Assembly: GCA_033977485.1 (NCBI GenBank)
Contig: CM066988.1
Location: 74,639,169 to 74,703,168, forward strand
Length of the DNA: 64,000 bases
Source of the DNA: Hydrangea macrophylla
Taxonomy: Eukaryota > Streptophyta > Magnoliopsida > Cornales > Hydrangeaceae
Direction of reading: 5' to 3'
Shown here: piece by piece, positions 23,174 to 34,802 of the stretch
Layout: the number at the start of each line of letters is the position of its first letter
Numbering within the stretch: the stretch's first letter is position 1
Notes under the pieces: generated by a model
Told to the model about the DNA's origin: nothing
Seen by the model: the letters and a program-made list of their open reading frames with translations, nothing else
The model's database searches: none
Translations under genes and position numbers: made by a program

Positions 23174-23360
23174 ACCACGTTCTTTGTGGCCGAGCGATAA
23201 ATTTTTTGGGTGTATCATCCGAGAGGTTTAGTGTTCGAGTCAAGGGGAGCGTAGTCACTGGAGATTTCACCAGGTGACTCTAGGGCCTCAGAAGGTTAAT
23301 CGAAGTGCGCGCAAGTTAGTCCGGACACCCCGATTACCAAAAAAAAAAAAAAAACATACA
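23174..23360 (+). mobile_element. tRNA-derived SINE with 16-bp target duplication
   Basis: Box A TGGCCGAGCGAT (23187-23198) and box B GTGTTCGAGTC (23231-23241) show the internal RNA polymerase III promoter. The body ends in a CCGGACACC-type segment and an A run. Direct repeats AACTTGAGTTTATGCA (23158-23173) and AACTTGAGTTCATGCA (23361-23376) flank it, differing at one base. Confidence 0.88.
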
Positions 23361-23376
23361 AACTTGAGTTCATGCA

Positions 23377-24002
23377 TTTTGGATAATGTAATCTCCTTTT
23401 TTCTTCATATTACTTGACCAACATGCTTGAGGCGTTATGGTGAACCACTTAAAACAATTTCTGATGAAAATTTATATGATCCTACAACAAATATCACCTA
23501 TGATACAAAATAGGGAATATTATTCTGGCTGAAAATTAAGTCTGAACATTTGTTTTGGTAATGTCATGTCTAGCATTCTTTTGCCATGTGATATGACACT
23601 AATCTAATAGTGAGAAAACCTCTAACGACAGGAAGAAAAAATGATACTCCTAAAAGAAAAAGAATAGAAAGAAGATAAGAATTATAAAGATATGATCGAG
23701 CTAAAGAAAGAGGTGGCCTTGTCTAACCAAATCCAGAGATTGTTAGGTAGAACCCACCTCCACCAGCACTATCTTTTTTTATTCTCTGTTTGGTTGTGCT
23801 TTTATATCCGAATCTATTTTTTATTTATTAAAACCAAATCCAGGGGTTGCTGAACAATTAAATTTCCTTGTGCTATGGACGCATGTTTCACTGGGGCTTT
23901 AATTGGATTGACTGCTGCTTTAATTTGGGTTTAGACAGTAGTAGAAAGCAAAAGTTCTAATCACAAGAGTAATACGGTAGAAATTAAGAAATAAATTATT
24001 AC
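23377..24002. other. Intergenic sequence before element D
   Basis: No gene recognised. The last ~80 bp (23918-23996) are repeated at 24962-25040, on the other side of fragment D. Confidence 0.5.
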
Positions 24003-24960
24003 TGTTTGGAAATTACGTTTCTTAATAATAGTATAAGGGCTATTAAATTAAATGTGCTTTTATTATACAGTTTTATTATAAAAAAGTCTATGGACTTCTA
24101 CTGGGTATATGTTTAATGAGTGGATATCGAATACTGACCCTGTTAGGAAAATGAGAACACTAACAGAGTAGTATATATATAAAGACATTATAGATTATGA
24201 TCCCCAATATGTCAAATCAATATATACAGTCTTCCTCTTCTATCTCATCTAGAGAAGGAACCCATTACAGAACTAAAGAGATTTGGCCGAGGAAAGCAAT
24301 AACCGGTCATTATCATTCTCCTAAGGTTTGCTAATTGCTACCATGAATAAATGTATGTATTCTAATATTTTGTATCCTTGATAATACATGATATAATTAT
24401 AGGGTTATACATATATTTACATTAATAATTCTCTAACAAGTGGTATCAAAGCAGCTATCATTTTAATTACTAGAGATTTTAAGCATGATCTTTTGTTGAT
24501 TCATAAAAGTTTCAACCGAATCGATTTCGAATTCATGGAATGATTTTTATGGCACTTGATATTATAATAATATTTTTTGATTATGCTGTACAAACAATTT
24601 TCTTTCTTGAATCTTGCTTTATTACGGCCAAAAAAAAAACAATATTGATACATGTATATATATATATATATACTATATATGTATGTGTAAATTAGTCAAC
24701 CCACTTTTATGTGTATAGATTATACAGGATCAGTGTACGGTTTTAAGCCATGGACAAGGTTTCGGCTCAAGTTCATGAGCATCAAATTAAATATTAAATT
24801 GTTAATTTGATGTGATGGCACCAATTTAATGATAGGTTTTGGCTGCGCATATTAGGTTAATATCAGATTGATTTTAATTTATAATATGATATAGTATTAC
24901 TTTTTCTACAGCACTTTGGGATTTTTGGATTCATTCGTGATGTGAATGATTTGTGATTAG
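24003..24960 (+). mobile_element. Element D: truncated 5' end of a copia element
   Basis: The LTR at 24003-24438 starts TGTTTGG and ends CTCTAACA. It is followed by an initiator-Met primer site TGGTATCAAAGC (24441-24452) and about 500 bp of leader. LTR and leader align with those of element C (26234 on, 28182-28700). It stops at about 24960 with no gag. A TATA-like TATATATATAAAG lies at about 24172. Confidence 0.82.
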
Positions 24961-25040
24961 ACTTTAATTTGGGTTTAGACAGAAGTAGAAGTAAGAGTTC
25001 TAATCACAAGAGTAATACGGCAGAAATAAGAAAGAAATTA

Positions 25041-26233
25041 GAGAAAATTAAATAGAAGTCCCTACTTTGAAAGGAAATAGAAGATAAGTACAAGTATTTT
25101 GGATTTAAAGAGACAAGGACAATCATTTTTGAATTACATGATTATAAGTCCATTTTTAAATTGAAAATAAGGATATTAGCAGATTTGCCCCCGTCAGCCA
25201 TGCGTTGCTGTTTTGCCACCTCATCATGTTCTTTAAGGAAGTGGTTTTTTTTTTTTTTTTCAAACTTTAAAATGCCATAACTTTCAAACCACAACTCTAT
25301 TTTGAATCAAATTTATATATTTGTAACTTAGAAGGAAAAATCTATCATACAAGAACCATAGTTACTATGAAAAAATGTATGAAAAAAATTTATGTTATTG
25401 TCGGACCATTATAACATAATGTCACTGTCTCTTTTGCAACAGTGATATAATACTTCCTTTGAAACTTTTTTTTTTTTGATATATTATTGTCCTTAACTGA
25501 AAAGTAACATCTGAAGATATGCCATAATTTTGTGATTATAGGTCAATTTGAAGAAACGTTATTGTAGACGACACGTTACTGTTTCTTTATTCAATACCAT
25601 ATTGCTAATCTTTAATGGTATGTTATTATTTTTTGCATGTGGATAGTTTTTAAAGACAGTAACATCTACTAAATGACCCTAATTTTGTAACTTTTTGCAG
25701 CAATGATATTACTAACGTTGTAAAAACGTTTAGTTTTTGATAATATGTTACTGTATTTACTTGAAAAGTATTGTAAATGCAGTTCATCTGTGGCCATAAT
25801 TTGGCAATTATTTGGTCAATTTGAAGAAATGTTACTGTCGATAGTATCATGTTACTCTCTCATGTTACTGTTTTTAAATTGGCAACACTTAAGGATATCG
25901 ATTTTTTTTTATTTAAAGAATTTTATAGGCACTGTGGATCTTGTTCGATAGATCTTGTTTTGTGAATTATGAATATATAATTTTTATGAAAAAATAATTT
26001 GTAATTTAGAAGTTATGACAATTTAAAGTTTGGAAAATAAACAATAACTAACTTCCTTAAATTATGAGTTGAGGTGACATATGTGTAGTATAATTGTTAA
26101 AACATAAGAAAAGTGGGCATTTTCGTCCATTGAAATCACAAGGACCTTTGGCTAAAAAGAAAAACGTGAGGATCTATCCTTTATTATGGTCCAATGTGGG
26201 GACCTATGGCCAACCGCCCCAAGAAATTATTAG
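25041..26233. repeat. Inverted-repeat remnant, possible MULE or foldback element
   Basis: An arm at about 25215-25350 (CACCTCATC..CTTTAAGGAAGT..CAAACTTTAAAATGCCATAACTT) is mirrored as a reverse complement at about 25940-26083. Between them, a block with GGTCAATTTGAAGAAA and GTTACTGT repeats (25497-25620 and 25757-25890). No transposase and no clean termini are visible. Confidence 0.45.
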
Positions 26234-28181
26234 TGTTAGGAAATTATGTTTCCTAATAATAATGGATAACATATTAATATCAATTTTATTATAAGGGCTA
26301 TTAAATTAAATGGACTTTGATTATGTGGTCTAATTATAAGCAGCCCATGGACTTCTACTGGGTATGGGTTTAATGAGTGGATACCAAATACTGACCATGT
26401 TAGGAATAATGGGAGCCGTAGCAGAGTAGTATATAAGGACATTATAGATTATGGTCCCCAATATGTCAAATCAATGTATACAGTCTTCTTCTTCTGTCCA
26501 GGGTCGGCCCTGAGCACAAGCCAGCAAAGCTACCGCTTTGGGCCCCTAAATTTTTGATGAATTTGAGGGCCCTTTTTAAACTCCAACTGTATACCCTTAT
26601 GCGTATATGTTTACAAACAAAGCCACTTTAGGTTTTCTATTCCACTGGCTCTCAATTGCTCCCACTCTACAATTGAAGTTCTCTCACTTTCTGTGTATAT
26701 GTATAAATGAAGCCTACCACCTTTTATAGCCATCCCCTCCCTAATGGACGCATAGGAGGTTCTTGATCCAACAGTAGCCAACGAGTCTCCTAAACATTCT
26801 TGAGCACTCTTAGGACTCTAACATTCTCCACAAGCTTCCACTAGGTTCTAGAGTCTTCTATTCACTAATAGGCAATAACAGCCTTCCACAATCCTCTAAA
26901 GCCTTCTAGAACCTTCCACGATCTTGCAAACATGTCCCCAATCTCCTAGACTCCTATGGACTCTTTTGAATCCTTTTAGAAGCTCTCTAGGACTTGCCAA
27001 ACTTTTTGAGACGTATCCATACCACATCAGAGTACTCTAGAATACTCCGAACCCTTCTAGAATGCCCAAACCTCCACCAACATCTTTTACGCTGAGCAAT
27101 CCCATGAAATGCGACTAAGCTTTGGCCCTCCAAACTAGTTGCCATGACACTAGGTGGACCAAGGTGGGTCTTTTCTAATTTTTTTTTTAAACGTGGGGAT
27201 GAGATTGTAATTTAGTACAATAAAATTAAGTTAAATCAAGTGTGTTTTTGGAAAAGATGGAAGTTGTGAAGTTGATTTTGTATCGGATGAAGATATTGTT
27301 GATAATATGATTATATATATATATATATGAGAATTGTCTGTATTAATTGTCTAAAAATAAATATTTTTGCCTAGACTTTGCCTAGGCACCCCTCCACTGC
27401 CTGCCTACCGCATAGCAATTTTTAGAACATTTGGGCCCACCCAAGCCCAAATGGTACAAATCTTACATAAAAATATCAAATTACGTAAGTTTAGACCTAT
27501 AACTCAATAGCATTTGAAGAAAAATAAACACAAAACATTCGAACTTGAATTCCAGAGGTTCACTATCTATCTCTTTCGCTTTTGAACTACCAAGCATTAT
27601 CACCACGATAGCCCATCACTAAGAACATGAAAGCTGAAACATCACACAGGCACACAGTGAAAGTGTCACACATTCAGCATTGTCAATTATCCCCTCCGAT
27701 GAAAGTTGAAACATCACACAGGCACACCGTGAAAGTGTCCTTATTGTATACTGAGTATTGTTGAAATAAAAAGCAATAAGAGAAAATTTCATCTTTGCTA
27801 CATCATGTACTAATTTTTTTTTCTTAATTAATGTAAACATTTCTTTGAAGATAATTTGATAATTTTAATATAGGTTCCAAAAAATAAAATGTAAAAACAA
27901 AATATTTGAATATGTACAGGGCCCTGTTTTTTAAGTTTGCTTTGGGCCCCTGGATAACTCAGGGCCGGCCCTGCTTCTGTCCCATCTAGAGAAGGAACCC
28001 ATTACAGAACTAAGGAGATTTGGCTGAGGAAGGCAATAATCGGTCATCATCATTCTCCTAAGGTTTGCTAATTGCTACCATAAATACACGTATGTTTTCT
28101 ACTAATATTTTGCATCCTTGATAATCTAACATGATATGATTCTAGAGTTATAGATATATTTATATTAAAGATCCCCTAACA
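26234..28181 (+). repeat. 5' LTR of element C, interrupted
   Basis: It starts TGTTAGGAAATTA and ends CCCCTAACA. A TATA box TATATAAG lies at 26430-26437. A 1475-bp hAT-type element splits it after 26498. Confidence 0.9.
26499..27973. mobile_element. Non-autonomous hAT-type transposon (1475 bp)
   Basis: The ends CAGGGTCGGCCCTGAG and CTCAGGGCCGGCCCTG are complementary over 16 bp with one mismatch. The 8-bp duplication CTTCTGTC (26491-26498, 27974-27981) is exact. The subterminal parts are rich in GGGCCC blocks. Inside are CTTCTAGAAC-type repeats (about 26780-27080), a TA run near 27312 and a duplicated block around AACATCACACAGGCACAC (27635 and 27707). It encodes no transposase. Confidence 0.9.
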
Positions 28182-28183
28182 AA

Positions 28184-28195
28184 TGGTATCAGAGC
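28184..28195 (+). promoter_or_regulatory. Initiator-Met primer-binding site of element C
   Basis: TGGTATCAGAGC two bases after the LTR end, the usual copia primer site. Confidence 0.9.
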
Positions 28196-28817
28196 AGTTA
28201 TCATATTGATTATTAGAGATTTTAAGCATGATGTTTGGTTGATTCATATAGTTTCAACCGAATCAATTTCGTATTCATGGAATGATTTTGATGGCACTTG
28301 ATATTATAATAATATTTTTCGGTTATGTTGTACAAACAATTTTCTTTCTTGAATCTTGCTTTTGTACGGCCAAAAAAAAAAAAAACAGTACTGATACATG
28401 TATATATATATACGACATATATGTGTGTCAATGAGTCAACCCAATTTTATGTGTAAAGGTTATACAGAATCAGTGTACAGTTTTGAACCATGGACAAATT
28501 TTTGGCCCAAGTTTATGAGCATCGAATATTAGAAAATTGTTAATTTGATGTGATGGCATTCAATTTAATGATACATTTTGGCTGTGTATATTGAGTTAAT
28601 ATCAGATTAATTTTAATTCATAATATGATATTAGATTTTCTATAGCACTTTAGAATTTTTGAATTCATTCGTGATGTGAATGATTTTTCATAGTATCATG
28701 AAATCTTGATTGTTCATAACATGAATTAAGGTATTTTTTTTATTGTATTTTAGAATATTAGGTAATTCATAATATGAATTAAAATCTATGGTAGCTTAAG
28801 ATTTTATTCCTCGTCCT

Positions 28818-28851
<34 letters not shown>

Positions 28852-29269
28852 GAATTTATTTGGGGTCTATTTTAGGCCCCAGTACAATATGTCTGATATT
28901 TCAAATAAATAAATTGAAATAATATGTTGCCAAAGTAACCTCTGTTGTGTAAAATTTATTTATTTTGAAACATCAAGATGGCATATCTGTTCTTCATGCG
29001 ATTAACAGTCGGCCCAAAGGAAGATTCTTAATTGGCCGAATGATAGGTGTACATGTAGTGGTAAATATGTAACAATTATCAAGATAATTATCCATGTCTG
29101 TAGTGAGTCGGCCCACAGGAAGACTACTGTCTGACATGATTTATTGTCAGTACGTATTTGATCACTACACGGGGAGTACCACATACAACTGATATTTCTG
29201 TCCAAAGACTAAATGCCAGTGTTATTCTAGGTATCCAATGATGGGCCCCACCATTATGTAAATGGTTTA
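28196..29269 (+). other. Leader of element C
   Basis: The first ~500 bp align with fragment D. It contains an AAT trinucleotide run at 28819-28849. No coding region. Confidence 0.6.
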
Positions 29270-30120
29270 ATGTGTCATGCATGGGTATATAAAGTATTTC
29301 TGATATGTGTATGTTATGACATGTTATTCATTGTGAGCGTATTATTTTATTTTATTTTTGTTCTGTATTCAGTTTCTGCTACGGTTATAAATGTTTCTGC
29401 TCAAGTTAGTGGTATCCCAATGCTGAATGGGGGAAACTTTAAGGTCTGGAAAGAGAACGTGGAAATCGTTCTCGGATGTATGGATTTGGACCTTGCGCAA
29501 AGGAAAGAACGACCCATTTCAACTGAAGAAAACCTGAATGAGGGTAAAATTAAGAAGTGGGATCGCTCGAATCGCATGAGTCTGATGATTATGAAACATT
29601 CCACTCTGGAAGCATTTCGGGGCTCGATCACTGAGAGCACAAATGCTAAGACGTTCATTTCTAAATTACAACAATATTTTGCTAAAAATGAAAAATCGAA
29701 AACAATTACTGTTTTGGCTACTCTAATTTCTATATGGTATAAAGTAAAGGGGAACATAATGGAGTACATTATGGAAATGTCTCATCTCAGTGGGATATTC
29801 AAGGCACTAAAGTTAGAGCTGTTTGAGAATTTGCTCATGCACTTGGTTATCATATCTTTTACTGCACAATTTAGTCAATTTAAAGTGAGTTATAACACCC
29901 AAAAGGACAAATGGAAGCTCATATCTCACTATGTGTAAGAATAGGAAAGGATTCAATGAGACAAGATTGAAAGTGTTCACTTAGCATCAACCTCTCAGAA
30001 CAATAAAAGGAAGCGAGCTAAGGATGCTGTAGATGTGACACCTCAGCAGAAGAAACTAAAGAAGCAAAATGAGGAATTCATTTGTTATTTCTGCAAGAAA
30101 AGAGGCCACATGTAAAGAAT
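29270..30120 (+). pseudogene. gag: Gag of element C, with stops
   Basis: The frame is open to a TAA at 29936 and shows a copia-type Gag (UBN2 type): IPMLNGGNFKVWKENVEIVLG, then a helical capsid-like region. The first ~40 codons look like leader sequence, so the true start is probably nearer 29390. In the same frame beyond three stops (29936-29960) lies a basic linker and the zinc knuckle start CYFCKKRGHM, cut by a TAA. The frame would lead into the protease, which is interrupted by CACTA element E at 30186. Gag would package the element RNA; this copy cannot make a full product. Confidence 0.85.
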
Positions 30121-31807
30121 GGTAAGCTTCTCGTTTTGGTTTGTTCTGAAGTTAATTTAGCTTTTGTACCTAAAGATATTTGGTGCACTACAAGAAAATT
30201 GACATTTACCAGCGTTTCAAAAGTGCCGCTATAGTTAGAAAAAGTGTCGGCATATGTATAGACGGCATTTTAACCGGCGTTTTTCATAGTGCCGACTAAA
30301 GTGATGTCGTAAATTACCGGCACTTGACAAAACTGCCGGCATAGGTATAGCCGGCGTTTGACTAAATGCCGCAACAAATTGGAGGATTTGCTGGCGTTTG
30401 TTAAATGCCGCTAATTTCTGGCGTTTATTTACATTTGCTGGCGTTTTTGTTCTAACTTTTACGGTACAATATACCTTTTTCCCGGCACTTTTTCAAAAAC
30501 GCCGTAAATATTTTTATTTTTTTATTTACATTTTTCACATAAATTAAAAAGAAATTCTTCGCAATAAACCTGTAAACATGTATTCATATGCATAAAATTT
30601 CACTCATTTTCACATCAATTTTGTAAACCCCACACAATAACTAGATGTACCAATCAAATATAGACTACTTAATATCAAAAGATAGATAATAGACAATAAT
30701 CATAAAACAATTTCCACCAACATTCAAACTTTCCACTTTTTAGTATCAAATATATTTAGAGTATGCAAATCAAAACAAAACTTGTAAAATAATCCAGAAT
30801 TTCCAACAATTAAATTATCCTCATAACCGAAGTTAGCTCTTATTCTTTGACATCTTCCACTATAACTCTTGAACCTACAAGAAAGAATCAAAAGTATTAC
30901 AAAACATAAATGAATCATATTTGAATAAAACACAGTGGACCTAAATTTAAAAAATAAATAAACAGGCTCTTATAGAATTAGAGATATTGTTGTTGACATA
31001 ACTAGGTACTGCAAATGATCATCAAGTCGGCTAATTTGCCCCATTTTCAAAACTAAATATTAGGTCAGGCTTCCAAAGCAATACATATATGATCATGAAA
31101 ATACCTTAAAATATTATTCCAGGCTTCCAAAGCAATATATGTACGAGCATAAAAAATACAATGGTTGTTCAGATAGGAATATGAGTTTGTCAATTGATCC
31201 TTTATATTCCATATACCAATCAACCTCAATAGCCAAAACTTCAATCTCAACTACCATTGTTCAATAGCCTGCAAAAAGGAGGAAAGATCAACCGAAAAAA
31301 GAAAACGGGAAAAAAAGAATCAAGAAGTTGAAATAGAGAAAATGCATCAAGTTACAGCTTCTTTCACATTCAAATACATGGAGATGAAAAAGCATGTTAA
31401 ATGGTTTCAAGTGACATGAGAGTGATATTAGCAAACTCAGGAAACGTTATCCTCCAATGGTACAAATTCTAAAGCGTTTAAGAGGTTTTCATTCATTAAC
31501 TTTATAAAAACTAAATGTTGAAACTTAGTTTATTGGCTCTCCACGTGCAAGATGGGGTCGCACAAGGGAGGCTGTTTAAGCTTGATAGTTGATATACACT
31601 GCTGGGCCCATTCTCTATCAGCTTAAGCTTTTTGGGCATTTGGTAACTTGACTCTAAATTAATAGAAGACATGAAATTAATAGGTCCATCTCAAATGCAA
31701 AAAGAAAAAGGAAACTAGTTGTTGTGCATATCATAATGACATGACTTTATTTCCAAGGAACGTCCAAAGGGGCCACAGGCCTATGCATAAATAGATAAAT
31801 TACTAAC

Positions 31808-31887
31808 CAATCACATTCCATCGCATAACCTTTCTTCAGAAAAACTTCTGGAGCAATATAATCTGGTGTACCAACAGTGGAGTACAC
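31808..31887 (-). pseudogene. NDR-type kinase exon fragment (P+1 loop / APE)
   Basis: On the minus strand the segment encodes [20 protein letters not shown] followed by YAMECDW. This is the GTPDYIAPE activation-segment signature of NDR/LATS-group AGC kinases. It is bounded by a canonical AG acceptor (31888-31889) and a GT donor (GTTAGT from 31807), so intron borders were captured too. It follows the activation-loop exon at 32322-32500 in the correct order. The next exon expected downstream (SLGAIMYEM-type) is not visible. Confidence 0.85.
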
Positions 31888-32321
31888 CTGCATATAGTTA
31901 CGTTAAAGATAACCAAACAAGAGAAACCATACCTCTAAACAGTGTTATCAGAACTAGACCTGCTGGCCGGTTCAACTGGGAACCAGACACTGGACTGATT
32001 TAATTCAGTTATGCATACTGTTTCTGATACTAAACCCTATAAAATCAGATAAACCATTCGGTTTTATAACGAACAATCGAACTGTGTGGTTGAATAAGAA
32101 CAAGCCAGGTGTTGGCAAATGGCAACTATTGCGAAAGTACAAATCTACTCACTTCATGTATAATTCTATTAAAATAAATTTGTTATTCGTCCTCCAACCA
32201 GATTAATGTCCGATTTAGTTCTGATAACTATACCTCTAGAAAGTACTTTATCTAAATAAAAAAAAACCATCATTGAGCAACAAAGAGAAGGAAAATTTAG
32301 CTACACAGTGGTACATAGTTA

Positions 32322-32500
32322 GAAGCATCCTCCTGTTTTTCTGCCAATGTTGTAGATGCTCTTGTTGTGTGCGTTTAGGAGCTGCAGAGCGTTCATTACT
32401 TTGTGAAGTTCCCTCCCCCATAGAAAAATCTTTCTCTTGGAGAGTACTGCAGTCTAAAGGTTTACACAATCCTAAATCTGATAGTCTCAAGAGCGTTCAG
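32322..32500 (-). pseudogene. NDR-type kinase exon fragment (activation loop)
   Basis: The minus strand encodes LRLSDLGLCKPLDCSTLQEK, then a TQQEHLQHWQKNRRML segment. This matches the DFG-to-activation-loop exon of plant NDR kinases, but the DFG motif is DLG here. The 3' border after NRRML reads CT where a GT donor is expected. The preceding catalytic-loop and ATP-binding exons are missing, so no kinase can be produced. The plus-strand ORF opposite it is a shadow. Confidence 0.85.
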
Positions 32501-33190
32501 ATGCGTTTGATTGAGGGTGAAAAGCAAAAGGATTACAACACACATCATATTGCATGATTAATGACTATCATATTATATTCTGTGACCTCTAAGGAAAAAA
32601 TTTCAGTTATCAGGAAACCTAAGTAGATAATTCAATGATTGCTCCAACTTTCGTCTTAGAACTTCTACCCAGAAAAAAAAAACACACAAACAAAGAGAAA
32701 AAAAAAACTTGTATCACCAATAGATCACTAAATCCATGAAGTGTACATAAGAATAGTCTCTCAACTCTCATGCACTACAATCTTATTTCATAAATTCCCC
32801 TAAAAGTATTGTTCAAGCAATCACTTCATCCCCCACAGTATGGGATGTGAGGTTGTACTGTCAAAAAGCACAATAATTCTGTAATGTTCTATCAGAAAAT
32901 AAGTTTATGAAACATATTAGATATTGGACCAGTCAACCCGAGGGTAAATCCCCTGTTTGAAGAGGTGAATTAGGTGAATAGAATGTTGATGTTTTCACAG
33001 GTGAAGATGACAGATAGCCAAAAAAATTGTTGACCATACCACAAAATTAATAATGGATATCGGAAAAGCTTATAATTAACAATTGTATATCTAGTTTCAA
33101 AATAACAAATTAAGAAGAAACTAACGTCAAAAACCCAAATAAGCAGCAATGATATTATTCATCAAGATTTTTCAAGGGCACATGCCATAC

Positions 33191-33352
33191 CGCTCTTTCC
33201 TCTCTTGAAGGTTCTTCATTTACTCCTTGTAATGGTTCTCTATATGCTGCTTAATTTGGTGCCGCAACTTTTTGCTTTGTCATATTTGAGGCTTCTTCAG
33301 CCGATAGAGGTTTCGACTCTTCTGTGGTTTCCTTCTTCTTACTAGAAGACAT
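33191..33352 (-). pseudogene. NDR-type kinase first coding exon, frameshifted
   Basis: The minus-strand ATG at 33352 starts MSSSKKKETTEESKPLSAEE, then SNMTKQKVAA. After a frameshift the segment KQHIENHYKE, a stop, and MKNLQERKER follow, the conserved N-terminal regulatory (MOB-binding) region of NDR kinases. It ends at a GT donor (33190). Order on the minus strand is exon 1, activation loop, APE exon, so a contiguous gene was captured and then lost its middle. Confidence 0.82.
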
Positions 33353-33822
33353 GTATCGTTCTCGTGGCTGAATTTTCTGAAACCAACTCTTTGCTGAAAT
33401 CCATATCTTTTCTTCAGATCAATGGTACCTCAACGATTATCAATCATTACTACAAATCACTATATGTATGTGTATATATATAGGGACCACAAACAAGCAT
33501 CTAAAATCAAATCTGTTCTACTTGCTCCCAAAAGTGAACAAAGTCCAATTCCATCTGCAATAATAGCTAAACATTACACACAAATTATGAATCTATATCA
33601 AGCACAGGTAACGAAAATAGATGTTATTGAAGCTACACCTATAAGTTTAGAAGAATCGAGAATAAGCTGTAAATAATAATATATTAAACCTAATTGTTCA
33701 TGTACCCAAGAGGCATATGCTGATACAAAAGTAGTTTCCGACTTTCTCATTCAAGACATTACAGTGTCACATATGCAACGTGTTTTTCAAAGAGGCATGA
33801 TTGAGAGTATTTTTTTACTTCC

Positions 33823-33868
<46 letters not shown>

Positions 33869-34370
33869 ATCACAAAATTAAAATTATAGTCCAAATTACA
33901 AAGGAAAAACCATGTTTACCACCCATCATGTGCTCGACAAAAGGGTCGATAGGTCAGTTTACATCAAAATTACAGTTTTTTTCCTTAATGGACAACTCAA
34001 CTACAACAAACAAGAGGAGAATTTACCTTCAGAGGAATTTGCGCAAACAAAAAACTGAGTAGACCACTAATTTATGTCACTGTATCAAGCGGAACTGAAC
34101 CCCTAGCCAAATCTTCAAACAACAGAATCACATCATGCTTTAACTCCATCAAACCGAAGTGTAGCGTCCATGTACGATTACCGTCTGGCTCTCACACGAT
34201 GTTACAAACACTAGCTTCTTCCCCCTGTACTCAATCGACTAGCAAATGGCAATTCACCGAATGAAAGAAATCAAAACAAGAACCAAACGGATCGATCTTC
34301 CCGTTGTGGAATACAAGAAATCAAAATAGAAAATATAAAGAGATGATAGAGAATGTGAATAAGGACTCAC

Positions 34371-34441
34371 CCTAGAAGTTGACAGACAGCCCTAGTAGTA
34401 GCCCTCGTCGTTGCAATCGATCCTGTTGCCGTCGACTCCAT
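34371..34441 (-). pseudogene. Possible captured 5' exon with splice donor
   Basis: The minus-strand ATG at 34441 opens 23 codons up to a strong donor AGG|GTGAGT (34371/34370). It may be the leader exon of the captured kinase gene or of another gene. Function unknown. Confidence 0.4.
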
Positions 34442-34802
34442 TAGGGTTAAGGGGAAGAATACCTAGGGTCTGGACTCTGGAGAATTTTCGTTTGTTACGC
34501 CCAAGAAAAAACACACGGGTAGCTTAATCGCCCAAATATATTAGCGGGAAATTGAATCACCGGCAATTACCGAAAAAAATGCCGTAAATTAACGGTACCT
34601 TATTCAAACGCCGTAGATTTATGGCGCTTGTATTTTACAAATGCCGTTAATTGGTAACACTGTTTTAGAAACGCCGAGAATTATCGGTGTAGGCATAAAA
34701 TGTCAGTAATTAGCAACGTTTAATACAAAAATGACGTAAATTAAAGGCATTTTTGTAAACACCGGCAAATAAGCGCCGGTATATGTCATTCTTCTTGTAG
34801 TG

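Larger units (their letters stand above)
30186..34802. mobile_element. Element E: non-autonomous CACTA transposon with captured gene pieces
   Basis: It begins CACTACAAGAAAATTGAC and ends GTCATTCTTCTTGTAGTG (16 of 18 complementary), flanked by the 3-bp duplication GTG (30183-30185, 34803-34805). Both ends, about 30205-30530 and 34550-34790, hold many short GCCGGCATT / ACGCCGTAAAT-type subterminal repeats in both orientations, as in En/Spm elements. No transposase is seen. The interior carries NDR-kinase exon fragments on the minus strand, a CT microsatellite (33823-33862) and a 50-bp tandem duplication (31068-31140). Confidence 0.93.

Noticed and set aside
32273..32557. 94-codon plus-strand ORF
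   Set aside because: It is antisense to the NDR-kinase exon fragment, which has clear homology on the minus strand.
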